Assembly: GCA_022925895.1 (NCBI GenBank)
Contig: JAKSYS010000355.1
Span: 1-62,241 of the forward strand
Source: Fragilaria crotonensis
Lineage: Eukaryota; Bacillariophyta; Fragilariophyceae; Fragilariales; Fragilariaceae
Direction of reading: 5' to 3'
DNA: 62,241 nt
Made by a program: the position numbers and the translations under genes. This document shows positions 33,241-43,456 of the stretch, piece by piece (within the stretch, counting starts at the first letter, position 1; every line of letters starts with the position of its first letter). Below the pieces are notes generated by a model that was not told the DNA's origin, searched no databases, and was given only the letters and a program-made list of their open reading frames with translations.

Positions 33241-33360
33241 TCGGCGGGCACAGTAGTAACTAAGTTCTCGCGAGCCCACGCTTGCCGGAACGGGGTACAC
33301 TCTGGGGACCTAACGGTCCACAGACGGTGACAACCCTCAATAATTAGGTTTTATATATAT
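33241..33360 (+). other. LINE 3' UTR and (TA)-rich tail
   Basis: The 120 bases include a short GC-rich stretch with GACCTAACGGTC, a likely hairpin, and end in GGTTTTATATATAT. A simple TA repeat in place of poly(A) is known for several LINE groups. Confidence 0.6.
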
Positions 33361-33375
33361 ATCGGCCTTGTGGAA
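33361..33375 (+). repeat. Right 15-bp target site duplication of the LINE
   Basis: This is an exact copy of 10808-10822 (ATCGGCCTTGTGGAA), followed by the rest of the pogo-like gene. Confidence 0.85.
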
Positions 33376-33724
33376 TGTATGCGGCACAAGAGTTGGTAAC
33401 GCTTGTGTGGCCCTTCTTGCCCAGAAAGCACAGATTGCTTTGAATGATGCCAGAAGCTTGCAGCAATCTCAATGCCGGTTGGATCGTCAAGCAAAGTTGC
33501 TGCTAAGTGCCCAAACAGTGCTAGCTAAATACAAGACTTTTGGTGGCGACAACAGTGCATTGAATGAGAAAGATTGGGGCGACATGGTTCGATCGGTCCT
33601 CCCCGAGGCCAAAGTGCCAGGCCTCATGCGCGACCTCAAGAAAAGAGATGCCATCATTGCAAAACTCAAGAATACACTCGAGAGGGATTGGACAACCTAC
33701 ATTCCATCTCCAACCGCAGTTTGA
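33376..33724 (+). pseudogene. Pogo-like transposase, 3' part cut off by the LINE
   Basis: The frame continues (NVCGTRVGNACVALLAQKAQ and on, about 115 residues) to TGA 33722-33724. It is a helical tail with a Lys-rich segment (LMRDLKKRDAIIAKLKN), as expected after a pogo catalytic core. Joined with 8541-10822 it gives a protein of roughly 820 residues. Confidence 0.7.
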
Positions 33725-34066
33725 ATACACAATGCGATAGACCATCTACTTCTTGAGATGTTTTAATTGATTGGACTTAATTGAATTGTTGTCTTGGCAT
33801 CACTTTGCACCTTTAATGATGGCTTGAATTGTTTTCCAATTGTTTTGGAGTCCCATCACGCGATGAAAGCATGGGAGTCCCACTTCTGTACTAAGCGTTT
33901 CCGGGTTTTGAAAAATAGTCGACTAACACTAAGTTCATCAAGAACAGTCCTTTTCAAAACTTTCTTGAACGAGGTTGTGCGCTGGAAATGTTTCCAACGG
34001 ATGATTTTCTGGATCAATTATTCTTTTTAGTCTCAGCAGTATATGGTTTAAACTTGTACCTGGTAC
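33725..34066. other. 3' flank of the pogo-like gene
   Basis: The stretch is AT-rich with no open frame worth calling. It contains repeated TTGAATTGTTTTCC-like stretches. I could not match it to the 5' flank as a terminal inverted repeat. Confidence 0.4.
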
Positions 34067-34222
34067 TGGCATGTCCGAAGATCGGGTAAGGACGGGCAGT
34101 CGCCATCAGACAGACGAACACGAGACACAGACAGACGAACACCGCGACACAACACAACACAACACAAGATACGAATTGCTCACAATCCGAGCGAACTCGA
34201 ATCGACAAAGACACTACTCTAG
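34067..34222 (-). repeat. Inverted solo copy of the tyrosine-recombinase element terminal repeat
   Basis: From TGGCATGTCCGAAG to CACTACTCTAG this matches, in reverse orientation, the direct repeats at 43495-43650 and 49850-50006. It contains the CACAACACAACACAACACAAG run. It stops at CTAG, a few bases before the TTAATC end of the full repeats. No element coding sequence is attached. Confidence 0.8.
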
Positions 34223-34381
34223 CAAAGTATCGGGACAAAATGTTTTCAGGAGTAATGGGACGACTCCAGATTCCATCCATTATTGATGTATCCATACACC
34301 AAGACTTCTCTTTTGCCCCCTATCAAACTGGAAGATAACTGTATTGGGTAGAGATGTTGTGTAGGGTGCTCCGACGTACCA

Positions 34382-34570
34382 ATGGTGTATCGTCAAAAGA
34401 TATGGCGAGCGGATGGCCGTAGATTTTTTTGTTCAAGCTTGACAATTTTTCCTGAAAACGAGTGCTCATACTTTGAATGCATCAACCAAGCAAAAGGCTG
34501 TGCAAGCAAAGCAAGGATTATGATGACTTATGATCCAAAGCAGGGCAAAAGCAGAAGTTCTTGTACATGA
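34382..34570 (+). pseudogene. FLYWCH-like zinc finger fragment, possibly from a Mutator-type transposon
   Basis: The 62-codon frame MVYRQKIWRADGRRFFCSSL carries CSYFECINQAKGCASKARIM, close to the FLYWCH pattern (aromatic-x-C then x6-GC-x-A-R). A GTGAGT...TTTTCGCAG intron-like interval follows at about 34591-34719. No transposase core is visible. The assignment is tentative. Confidence 0.35.
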
Positions 34571-34572
34571 AT

Positions 34573-35287
34573 TAAGATGTTGTAAGAATGGTGAGTTTCA
34601 TGTTGAGACTGTCATCTGAAGCTGCCACTTTGATCTGAGTTTTGATGTCAAGTTGCTAACGAATTTTGTTGAAAATTGTTACGTGTTTCTACTAACATTT
34701 TGTACTGTTATTTTTCGCAGTTTGTCATCGCGCCTTGTCACCGCGGATGATGAACGTTGTGACTCGGTTGCGGTGGAGAGCAGCTCATTCTATGGTGGTC
34801 ATGCTGGAGGGCGAGGAAATGGCATGCATGAGTAGTCATTTGTCACAACTGTGGACCGCTCGTCGTTGTCGGAAAAGACCTGGCCAGAGGGGAAGCGCAG
34901 ACTACCGGTAGTAGCTGGACCTCATTCTGTTGAGTAACAAGGGTGATGCCGACCATTAAGTGGAGGTCGTTTTTCACCGAGTTGCAATGCCTTTTGGAAG
35001 TTTGATGATTGAAGGATCGGGTATGAGGTTTTGGTTGTGGATCCTTTTGATTGAATTGGGAGGAGTTCCTCCATTGGTACCGTGGTGAGGCACTTCTTGT
35101 TTACTCTGGATCGCAAGTGAACAACATACACACCTTCCATTTCACGCATTTTAGAATTGCAGTCATCTAGATGATTGTTTTAGGAAGTATTATTCGGCAA
35201 ATGGACTCAATTTTACCATCGTTATTGCCTTCATTTGCATCATCTTTGATGCCACCAATTGTTTTCAGGATTTTTCGGGTTCGACAA
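34573..35287. other. Non-coding stretch before Copia 3
   Basis: The stretch is mixed AT-rich sequence. It may include the end of the FLYWCH-like gene (open frame 34719-34835). No other gene was recognised. Confidence 0.4.
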
Positions 35288-35293
35288 CACGGG
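35288..35293 (+). repeat. Left target duplication of Copia 3 (CACGGG)
   Basis: CACGGG recurs at 41450-41455. With TG...CA LTR ends the duplication is 6 bp; a 5-bp reading is possible if the LTR starts one base earlier (GTGTAATG). Confidence 0.8.
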
Positions 35294-35578
35294 TGTAATG
35301 ATACTGGTACCTGCGTACCGTCACAAGCGCAGAACCAACAGAATGGATGCGTCGAGTCGTACATTCACGACTGCGCAGACACGTACATTCGTACTCAGTC
35401 GTGGATGTATTCGCGCGTGGAGTTTAAGGTCGTTCCACGTATGAAAACACGTGAACACGACTGCCGATTCTACAATCGCTCGAAATAATCATAACATCTA
35501 AAAACCTACTTTCGTCAAAGCCCTTTACTTCGTAGTTTTGCTCGCACGTGTTGCCAGCACGACACCAAGTAAATCACA
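35294..35578 (+). repeat. Copia 3 5' LTR (285 bp)
   Basis: The LTR starts TGTAATGATACTGG and ends GTAAATCACA, so it has canonical TG...CA termini, unlike Copia 1 and 2. It contains several CGTAC/GTACG palindromes. Confidence 0.9.
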
Positions 35579-35592
35579 CGCTTCCTCTGCGC
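35579..35592 (+). promoter_or_regulatory. Copia 3 primer-binding site
   Basis: CGCTTCCTCTGCGC directly follows the LTR. It is identical to the sites of Copia 1 and 2 although the LTRs are unrelated, so selection for a primer is likely. Confidence 0.78.
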
Positions 35593-35623
35593 GAGTTGAA
35601 AAGAAGAAACAAGGTAAAGTACC

Positions 35624-36913
35624 ATGGCTGACGAACCGGACGAAGCGGAAGTTGTATTCGCGTTCTCCCCAGCGTTGGCTGTCCAAGGATTGCTCGACTT
35701 CACGAAGAGCGAACACTCCAAGATCTATAAGTCTGCCATCCGAGAAGTCTGCAAGGAACCCTTTGACTGTGAAGCCGAAGGCCTCTTCCAGTTCCTTAAA
35801 GACGTCCAGGACAGAGCGGACGAGATGGGGTGGTCCGATGGCATCCTAAACATCACGTTGGAGGTGACGGACGACAACGAGCCGGTACAGGAGAGGCTCA
35901 TCGAGAACTACGGCACGATTTCATTGGAGAAAGTCACCGAGTCCGAGTTGCAGTACATCAACGAGCAAGGACGAGAGGCGCAGGACACATACATGCTCTA
36001 CAAGTGCCTCATGGCGTCCTTGACGAATGCTGCGAAGAAGAGAATCTCCCTGTGGTCAGACCAATACAGGATTGGCGACAATGATCTGTGCAGCGGCGTG
36101 GCTCTCTTGAAGATCATCATCCGAGAGAGCCACCTTGACACCAACGCAACCACCAACCAGATTCGTACGAAGTTGTCAAACTTGGACAGTTACATACTCA
36201 CGGTGGACAGCGACATCGGCAAGTTCAACCAGTATGTGAAACTTCTGCTCCAATCATTGACGGCGAGGAATCAGAAGACGTCAGATCTCCTCATCAACCT
36301 GTTTAAGGGATATGGAGCTGTGAGCGACGAAGTCTTCCGAGCGTGGCTCATGCGCAAGCAAGACGACCACGAGGAAGGGGAAGAACTCACGCCTGACGAC
36401 CTGATGATAGCCGCCAAGAACAAATACGATACGATGGTTGAGAAGGGCACATGGAATGCGCCGACGGCCGAAGAAAAGATTGTGGCGTTGGAAGCGAAAT
36501 TCAACTCCACGATGAAGTCGCTCAACAAGAAGGTGTCCCACGAGAGCTCGAAGAAGAAGAAAGCGGCCAAGTCGGGAGGTGACAAGCAGTCTTCGAAGAA
36601 GAAAGAAGGCGATCACCCGAAGAAGTGGAAGGCACCGAAACCAGGCGACAAGAAAGAAGTCGACTTCCAGGGTCACATGTGGTACTGGTGCGGAAAAGAC
36701 ACCGGTGGGAAGTGCGAGAAGTGGCGAGCTCACAAGCCGAAAGAATGCAAGGGCTTAGCCGCTGATGCAGCCGGTGACAAACGCAAGCGCGAGTCGACAG
36801 GATCAGACAAGAAGAAGGCGATTGAGAAGAAACTCAAGGTCGCGAAGGCCTACGTCGCCAAGATGGAACAGTCGGTCGAGAAGGACACGACGGAGGATGA
36901 GGACAGCGAGTGA
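35624..36913 (+). CDS. Copia 3 gag, 429 aa
   Basis: The start is ATG 35624 in ACCATGG context. Collinear blocks with the Copia 2 gag include YINEQGREAQDTYMLYKCLM, RESHLDTNATTNQIRTKLSN and SDLLINLFKGYGAVSD. The C-terminal third is Lys-rich, then YWCGKDTGGKCEKWRAHKP with KECKG, a zinc-knuckle-like motif. It ends EDEDSE-UGA. The next codons CGG GGA GGG stay in frame with pol. Confidence 0.92.
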   Translation: MADEPDEAEVVFAFSPALAVQGLLDFTKSEHSKIYKSAIREVCKEPFDCEAEGLFQFLKDVQDRADEMGWSDGILNITLEVTDDNEPVQERLIENYGTISLEKVTESELQYINEQGREAQDTYMLYKCLMASLTNAAKKRISLWSDQYRIGDNDLCSGVALLKIIIRESHLDTNATTNQIRTKLSNLDSYILTVDSDIGKFNQYVKLLLQSLTARNQKTSDLLINLFKGYGAVSDEVFRAWLMRKQDDHEEGEELTPDDLMIAAKNKYDTMVEKGTWNAPTAEEKIVALEAKFNSTMKSLNKKVSHESSKKKKAAKSGGDKQSSKKKEGDHPKKWKAPKPGDKKEVDFQGHMWYWCGKDTGGKCEKWRAHKPKECKGLAADAAGDKRKRESTGSDKKKAIEKKLKVAKAYVAKMEQSVEKDTTEDEDSE

Positions 36914-39900
36914 CGGGGAGGGTGGACTAACACGATAGTAGTGCGGACTTTACTCACATTGTGTTGGTCTATACCCACCATCATCGCGACCATTCTCCGA
37001 TCAACGAAACGGACACTCGACACCGAGGAGTGGAGCAGGACAGCACGAAGGTTTGCGAAGAGGACGGACGCGCTCGTAACGTCGGCATGGTCATGCTGCT
37101 GGCGAACGATCGAATCCATCTCGAGCGACCTGGGAGACTGGATCCTGAGAAACACCAAGCCACACATTCGCTCCGGAACTGCACACCATCGAATCAATCG
37201 CAAACGAGCAAGCTGGGGGCGAAGGGGGACCGTCATGGCGATGACGGTTCTCGCCATGCAAGCGAATGCTACGATTGCGACCGAAAGGAAAACCCAATTC
37301 GACACCGATTCGGAAACGATCGGAATCGACAACCGATGTTCGGGGTGCATCTCGCACGTGAAGGAGGACTTTGTTGGGAAACTGAGGCCGACGGATCGGG
37401 TCGTGAAGGGATTCGCGGGAACGAGAACGACGAACGTGCAAGTCGGCACGCTACGTTGGAGTTGGGAGGACGAATTGGGAAAGAAACACACCTTCACAAT
37501 TCCGAACTCATACTACGTTCCCGACGGACGAGTTCGACTATTGAGTCCGCAACACTGGTCCCAGACCCAGACGACAGGTCCCGAACGTGACAAGTGTGGA
37601 GAATACACCAACGGACGGGAGTGCGTTTTGTTTTGGGGAGGTGGAAAGTACAAAGTCAGAATTCCACTTGGTAAGAACGACAACGTTGCAACCTTTACCA
37701 TGGCATCAGGCTTCGAGAAATTTCGAGCCTTCTGTTGTGAAGCCGAACTGGATGAATCGACTCGGGACGTCATCGCGATGCCTTCGGGTCTCGTATCAGA
37801 CGACGAGGAGGACGACGAAGTCGAGACAGGAAACGATGAGATGCTATCGAACGCTTGGAAGCACTCGAACGAAACCAATCCAACGCCGACGACTCACACC
37901 CTCGACGGACCATCCAGTACCCCTTCAAAGGGGGAAACAAGCAAGGCAGCAACAAACAAACCGCCGCAAACGGGCGAGCAACCCACAACGACCGACATGG
38001 AACTGCCGCGAACGACGAACGTGAACATCATCCTTGACGAGGAGGACCGACAGCCAGCCAATGACCTGGCAGAGCTGTTGGCGATCCACCATCAATTCGG
38101 ACACATCTCCATGAGAAACTCCAAGAGATGGCCAAGCAGGAAATCTTGCCGCGACGTCTTTCGAAGTGCAGAGTTCCAACATGTTCGGCATGCCTCTACG
38201 CGAAGGCAACGAAACGACCTTGGCGGAACAAACCAAGGAAGGACGGCGACGACGAGGATTCCAAGCCGACGAAACCAGGACAAGTGGTATCGGTGGATCA
38301 ACTCGTCTCACCCACGCCAGGGTTGATTGCCCAGATGACTGGCTTCCTGACCACGAAACGATACCGCTACGCGACTGTCTACGTTGATCAATTCAGTCGA
38401 CTGGGGTTTATCTACCTCCAAAAGACAGCGTCAGCGGAGGAGACAGTGGAAGGGAAGCGAGCGTTTGAGGCATACTCCCACCGGCACGGAGTGAAAGTGG
38501 AAAACTACCACGCCGACAACGGAATCTTCAAGGCGTACAAGTGGGTGGACGCATGCAAGCTGGACGGACAAGGAATGACGTTCGCAGCTGTAAACGCGCA
38601 CCACCAGAACGGTATCGCGGAAAGAAGAATTCGCGAACTCCAAGAACTGGCACGCGCGATGTTGACACACGCGAATGCAAGATGGAGCGATACGATAACT
38701 GCGAACTTATGGCCATACGCCATTCGGAACGCAAACGACGCGGTCAACCATACTCCAAGCATGCAAGACGCAGCCAGAAGGAGCCCCATCGAGATATTCT
38801 CCAATTCGAAGGTGGCGACCAATCCCAAACATTGGAAGCCATTCGGGTGCCCGACCTATGTGCTCACAAACGAACTCCAGAGCAACCGACCTTTCCACAA
38901 ATGGTCGCAACGGTCGAGAGCCGGAGTCTACCTGGGGAGATCACCGCAACACGGACGAAACGTCGCACTCGTGATGGACAGGGACACAGCCTTGGTGAGC
39001 CCTCAATTTCACGTCGCTTACGATGCAACATTCGATACCGTGAAGAACGTCAAGACGAAATCGTCGTGGCAACTGAGAGCGGGATTTGTCACGTCTCAGA
39101 AGGAGCTAACGACGAAGGGCGCAACGTCACCGTCGAGTCAAACGACGAGCATGACATCGTCCAGCAGAAAACGAAAACGCCACACACCAAACGAGAGAGC
39201 AAGGGCAGGCGAACCGGTGCCTTCAAGTCAGAAGGAGCCAGCTGCAGCAAACGTCGGGGACGACGGTCCACCGATACCCATCGATGCAACAGAAACGGGC
39301 GACCGCACGATGGGTGATGCGAACCGAATTCAAAAGACGAGATTCGGGCGCACGATCAAGCCACCTCAGAAATATCTCGCGGCGATGTGCACGGAGATCA
39401 GCGACGCCACTCGGAACGATGTCGAAGGAGAAATATTTTGCTACGTGGCAATGTTCCCAGACGACGACCGATGGGCTTATCGCAACCCGTTGATGGCATA
39501 CAAGGCAGTGTCGGACCCGGACACGTTATACTACCACCAGGCGATGAAGGAGGAGGACAGGGCGATGTTCAAGGAGAGCATGACAAAGGAGGTGACAGAC
39601 CAATTCAACAATGGCAACTTCACCATCATTCCAAAGTCTGAGGTTCCCAAAGGACAAACCATCCTACCCGCCGTCTGGCAGATGAAACGAAAACGCGACG
39701 CGAAGGATGGATCGATCAAAAAGTATAAAGCGCGATTGAACATCGACGGCTCGCGAATGAAGAGAGGTGAGCACTATGATGAGACGTACGCGCCGGTCGC
39801 TTCTTGGAACTCGGTAAGAATGCTCCTGACAATGACAGTCGCGCACGGGTGGCACACGAAGCAGATTGACTTTGTTCAAGCATTCGCTCAAGCTCCCGTG

Positions 39901-41131
39901 GAGAAGACGCTGTACATGAAGGTCCCAGCAGGGATGGAACTTGAGGATGGTTCGAATCCAAACGACTTTGTCCTCAAGATCCACAGGAACATCTACGGCC
40001 AGAAGCAAGCGGGACGCGTATGGAACCAATATCTTGTGCGAAAACTGGTGAAAGACTTGGGTTTCCAACAATCGGCGGTGGACGAATGCGTTTTCTACAG
40101 AGGGTCAACGTTGTACGTCCTATACACCGATGATAGTTTATTGGCTGGCCCTGACAAGAAAGAGATTGACAAGATAATTGACGAGCTTCAAAAGAAGGCC
40201 AAGTTGTCCATAACAGTTGAAGGCGACCTTGCCGACTTCCTTGGCGTCAGCATCGATCGGAGGACGGATGGCACGATACATTTGTCACAACCACATCTCA
40301 TCGACCAGATTCTGGAAGACTTGAGGTTGAACGGGACGAATGTTAAATCGCGTTCGACTCCGGCTGCGTCATCGAAACTACTGACAAGACATTCGGACTC
40401 AGTCATTCGACAACTCGTTCAATTATAGATCGATCATTGGGAAGCTGAACTATCTCGAGAAGGCGACACGAAGTGACATCGCGTACGCCGTCCACCAATG
40501 CGCCAGATTCGTATCCGACCCCAAGAAAGAACACGGGGACGCAGTGCGATGGCTGGGACGCTATTTGTTGGGAACCAGAGACAAAGGTACGATTATGCAA
40601 CCGATGACGAACAAGGACTTGGAGGTCTTCGTTGACGCAAGCTTCTGTGGTGATTGGGATCCAAAGGAGGCAGCGAGCGATCGTGATACAGCGAGGTCAC
40701 GCCATGGGTATATCATCAAGTATGCCAACTGCCCCTTGCTGTGGAAATCCCAATTGCAAACGGAAGTGGCCCTGTCGTCGACGGAGAGCGAATACACAGG
40801 TCTGAGTTACGCGCTGAGAGACGCGATCCCTATAATGGAGTTGTTGAAGGAGATGAAGGAACGAGGATATCCGGTATCGACGACGCAGGCTCGGGTGCAC
40901 TGTCGTGTATTCGAAGACAACAGCGGAGCCTTGGAAATGGCTCGTGTCCACAAGTATCGACCTCGAACGAAGCATCTAAACGTCAAGCTTCACCATTTCA
41001 GGGACTACGTTGAGCGAAAGGAAATCAGCATCCATCACATCCGAACGAATGATCAACCAGCGGACTTCCTTACGAAGCCGTTGAATGAAGAGTCACATTG
41101 CCTCCATCGTAAGACAGTGATGGGATGGTAG
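36914..41131 (+). pseudogene. Copia 3 pol in frame behind the gag UGA, two small frame changes
   Basis: The frame stays open from the gag stop through the protease-position motif GIDNRCSGCISH (near 37325) to about 38110. There one base appears lost (expected MRKLQEM after HISM). Integrase shows YVDQFSR, YHADNGIF and NGIAERRIR. RT shows YTDDSLLAG (near 40120). One extra base near 40405 shifts into the RNase H frame (VFVDASFCGDW, STESEYTG, DNSGALEMA, TKHLNVKLHHF), ending at 41131. With identical LTRs these two changes are either very recent or sequencing errors. Confidence 0.9.
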
Positions 41132-41164
41132 GGGCTCAACATTCTGGTTGGAAGCGAGAAGGAG

Positions 41165-41449
41165 TGTAATGATACTGGTACCTGCGTACCGTCACAAGCG
41201 CAGAACCAACAGAATGGATGCGTCGAGTCGTACATTCACGACTGCGCAGACACGTACATTCGTACTCAGTCGTGGATGTATTCGCGCGTGGAGTTTAAGG
41301 TCGTTCCACGTATGAAAACACGTGAACACGACTGCCGATTCTACAATCGCTCGAAATAATCATAACATCTAAAAACCTACTTTCGTCAAAGCCCTTTACT
41401 TCGTAGTTTTGCTCGCACGTGTTGCCAGCACGACACCAAGTAAATCACA
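41165..41449 (+). repeat. Copia 3 3' LTR (285 bp)
   Basis: No difference from the 5' LTR was seen by eye. It is preceded by the purine run GAAGCGAGAAGGAG (41151-41164). Confidence 0.9.
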
Positions 41450-41455
41450 CACGGG

Positions 41456-42381
41456 CAAAGCTAGGTCGTCCCATTCACTATGTTAAAAAATATAGGGACC
41501 CGAAATTTTCAACATAACTTCGCGAAAAAAGCTCGGATCTCCAATATTCTTAGACCAGTCGATCCGTTATGAAATTGCGCATCGATTGATACCCGTTTGA
41601 GTGTCATACGAGGTATTTTAGGTGTCAATTTTTGTTTTTCAACCCACTATTCTGCTTAAACTAGAGTACTGGTACTCGGAGTACTATGCCACGAAATGAC
41701 GTCAACACCATGTATGACGTATGATACCTGTCACAGTAACAAAGCTGCGTGGGGCCTTCAAGTGGAGCATCCTATGACACGTGCACGACGGGAAAAGAAC
41801 GGAATGTTACTACATCCGACTGCCGGTAGGTACTATGACATACATCTACAGTAGAGATTTTCCTAGCCTTTTCAGGTATCTAAAAGTTGCGTCATCCGTA
41901 TTCTGATAATGGTTTCACTGTGCAATAGTGCAATGAACATTGTGTATTCTTAATTTCTTTGATCACCAACAAGAAGCAAACACGGAGCACAAACCGGCTT
42001 CACAACTTGTCAGCACTCTCATGATTTCTATGTACAACTACATCACCACGAGCCACTCCTTACATTGATTACATATTTGCTACCATCATGGGAATTGAAA
42101 GGTAGTATTGAAAAATGTGTCACACTTAACCTACTTGTTAGAAATGAATGATGACTCCAAGAAGGGAGCACACCTTCTCATTTTCAACAATGCATGTTGA
42201 TCAAATTTATTCAGAATGCAGAATTCAAATGACCTGACATTCCAAGGAAATGACAGGATTTTTCTGCAAATGGATCAAATATGGACATTCATTTGTGAGT
42301 TGAGTGGTTCAAAAATGCTGACAATCCACATCTTTGTACTGTACAGTAAAATGACGGCAGTATTTTCGGAATATATCGTCT
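41456..42381. other. Non-coding AT-rich region
   Basis: No gene was recognised. A few GTACTC motifs lie near 41670-41690. The first 150 bases contain TTCGCGAAAAAAGCTC-like sequence without a match I can name. Confidence 0.4.
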
Positions 42382-42660
42382 CGATAATCCTGCGGATTAT
42401 AGGCATCGCGGGATTTGCGGATATTGACTTGCTACAAATGCCGCGGATCTTAGGCACCGTGGGATTTGCGGATAATGCTGTTCCCAAAATAACACGGATT
42501 TGAGTGACTGTGGGATCTTTTTGATAATGTTGCTCCCATAATCCAGCTGATTTGACGCACCGCGGGATTCCGGAAAATGTTGTTCCACAAATCCTGTGGA
42601 TTGCAGGGACCGCTGGATTTGCAGATAATGCTGTTCCCAAAATCCTGATGATTATAAATC
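42382..42660. repeat. 51-bp tandem repeat, about 5.5 degenerate copies
   Basis: Each unit resembles ATAATGCTGTTCCCAAAATC, a GGATT core, then GCACCGNGGGATTTGCGG. Unit lengths are 51, 52, 50 and 51. On the minus strand an open frame (42640-42275) reads a 17-residue repeat (LGTALSANPTVPKIRGI-like), since 51 is 17 codons. Whether it is translated is unknown. Confidence 0.7.
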
Positions 42661-42839
42661 CGAGTGGATAAGTTCCTGATGTTTCAGTGCTGCCTCATGA
42701 TTCTACTTGGCATTCAAGCTTGCAATCTGTTTCTGCTGCCAAGAGCCCATTTGGAATCAGGGAGAGTACGCACGGTGGTGTTTACTTTGACTCTGCAATG
42801 TGATGCCATCAACAAATTGACACAGGTAACAAATGACAA

Positions 42840-43118
42840 GTGACATTGCTTGATGCTCTAGAGGACGGACAAACAAAAGCAGATATACAAGGAAAGAAAA
42901 GAATAACACTTACAAAAGATGATGGAAAGTACAGCACCATTGATTTTGAACCAAAGAGATTTACTGGCATTTCAGACTCTTTGTCAATGAAGGTACTAAG
43001 TGGATCTGCCTGGACAAGACTCTGCAAATTATTGATGAGACATGAAGATGACATTGCAAAAGGGTACATTCCCTTTAGTGAAATGAGAAGACTGAAAAAG
43101 AATAAATGTCCTAGATGA
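42840..43118 (+). CDS. Unknown 92-codon ORF
   Basis: The ORF MTLLDALEDGQTKADIQGKK continues to KKNKCPR with TGA at 43118. Composition is protein-like (charged, KDDGKYSTIDFEPKRFTGIS) but I recognise no family. It may be a C-terminal exon, since an AG|GT-like context (GACACAGGTAAC) precedes it near 42820. Confidence 0.3.
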   Translation: MTLLDALEDGQTKADIQGKKRITLTKDDGKYSTIDFEPKRFTGISDSLSMKVLSGSAWTRLCKLLMRHEDDIAKGYIPFSEMRRLKKNKCPR

Positions 43119-43456
43119 TTTAAACTCAGCCAAGTCATTAAACCAGTGTGACAAGAATTGTGACAGACCTATACTGAGGGACTCCTCCAAATAAAATCCG
43201 ATTTTTAATCAAATGACCGTGTGAGAAAAAACACAATCCATGATTTATAAATGGGAAAACGAATGGCCACAACCTTTTATCGCAAAAATATTGTTTTGAA
43301 GTCTAATGGTTCTTGAGATGTTATCAAATTCTTAATCAATTTTTCAACCATTATAAGTAAATCAATGGTGAATGTCATTTTGACTTTGTTGCAATACAAT
43401 ACTAGTTTATACAGAAACGAAAAAATACAGGTCATGAGTTCGTGGCGCCGATGAAC

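Larger units (their letters stand above)
10823..33360 (+). mobile_element. Non-LTR retrotransposon (LINE) of about 9.05 kb, split by two Copia insertions
   Basis: The element sits between 15-bp target duplications inside the pogo-like gene. Without the two Copia elements and their extra target copies it is about 9.05 kb: a 94-bp 5' UTR, a 137-codon ORF, ORF1, ORF2 with endonuclease, reverse transcriptase, RNase H and a C-terminal zinc knuckle, a 120-bp 3' UTR and a TTTTATATATAT tail instead of poly(A). The plus strand is strikingly rich in A and C and poor in T and G. Several stops and one-base shifts break the ORFs, so this copy is dead or badly sequenced. Confidence 0.85.
35294..41449 (+). 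mobile_element. Copia-type LTR retrotransposon 3, 6156 bp, identical LTRs
   Basis: The element has 285-bp LTRs identical by eye, the shared PBS, an intact gag, a long pol with two small frame changes, and CACGGG flanks. Its proteins are clearly related to Copia 1 and 2 but well diverged, and its GC content is higher. It is the youngest element in the window by LTR identity. Confidence 0.93.
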
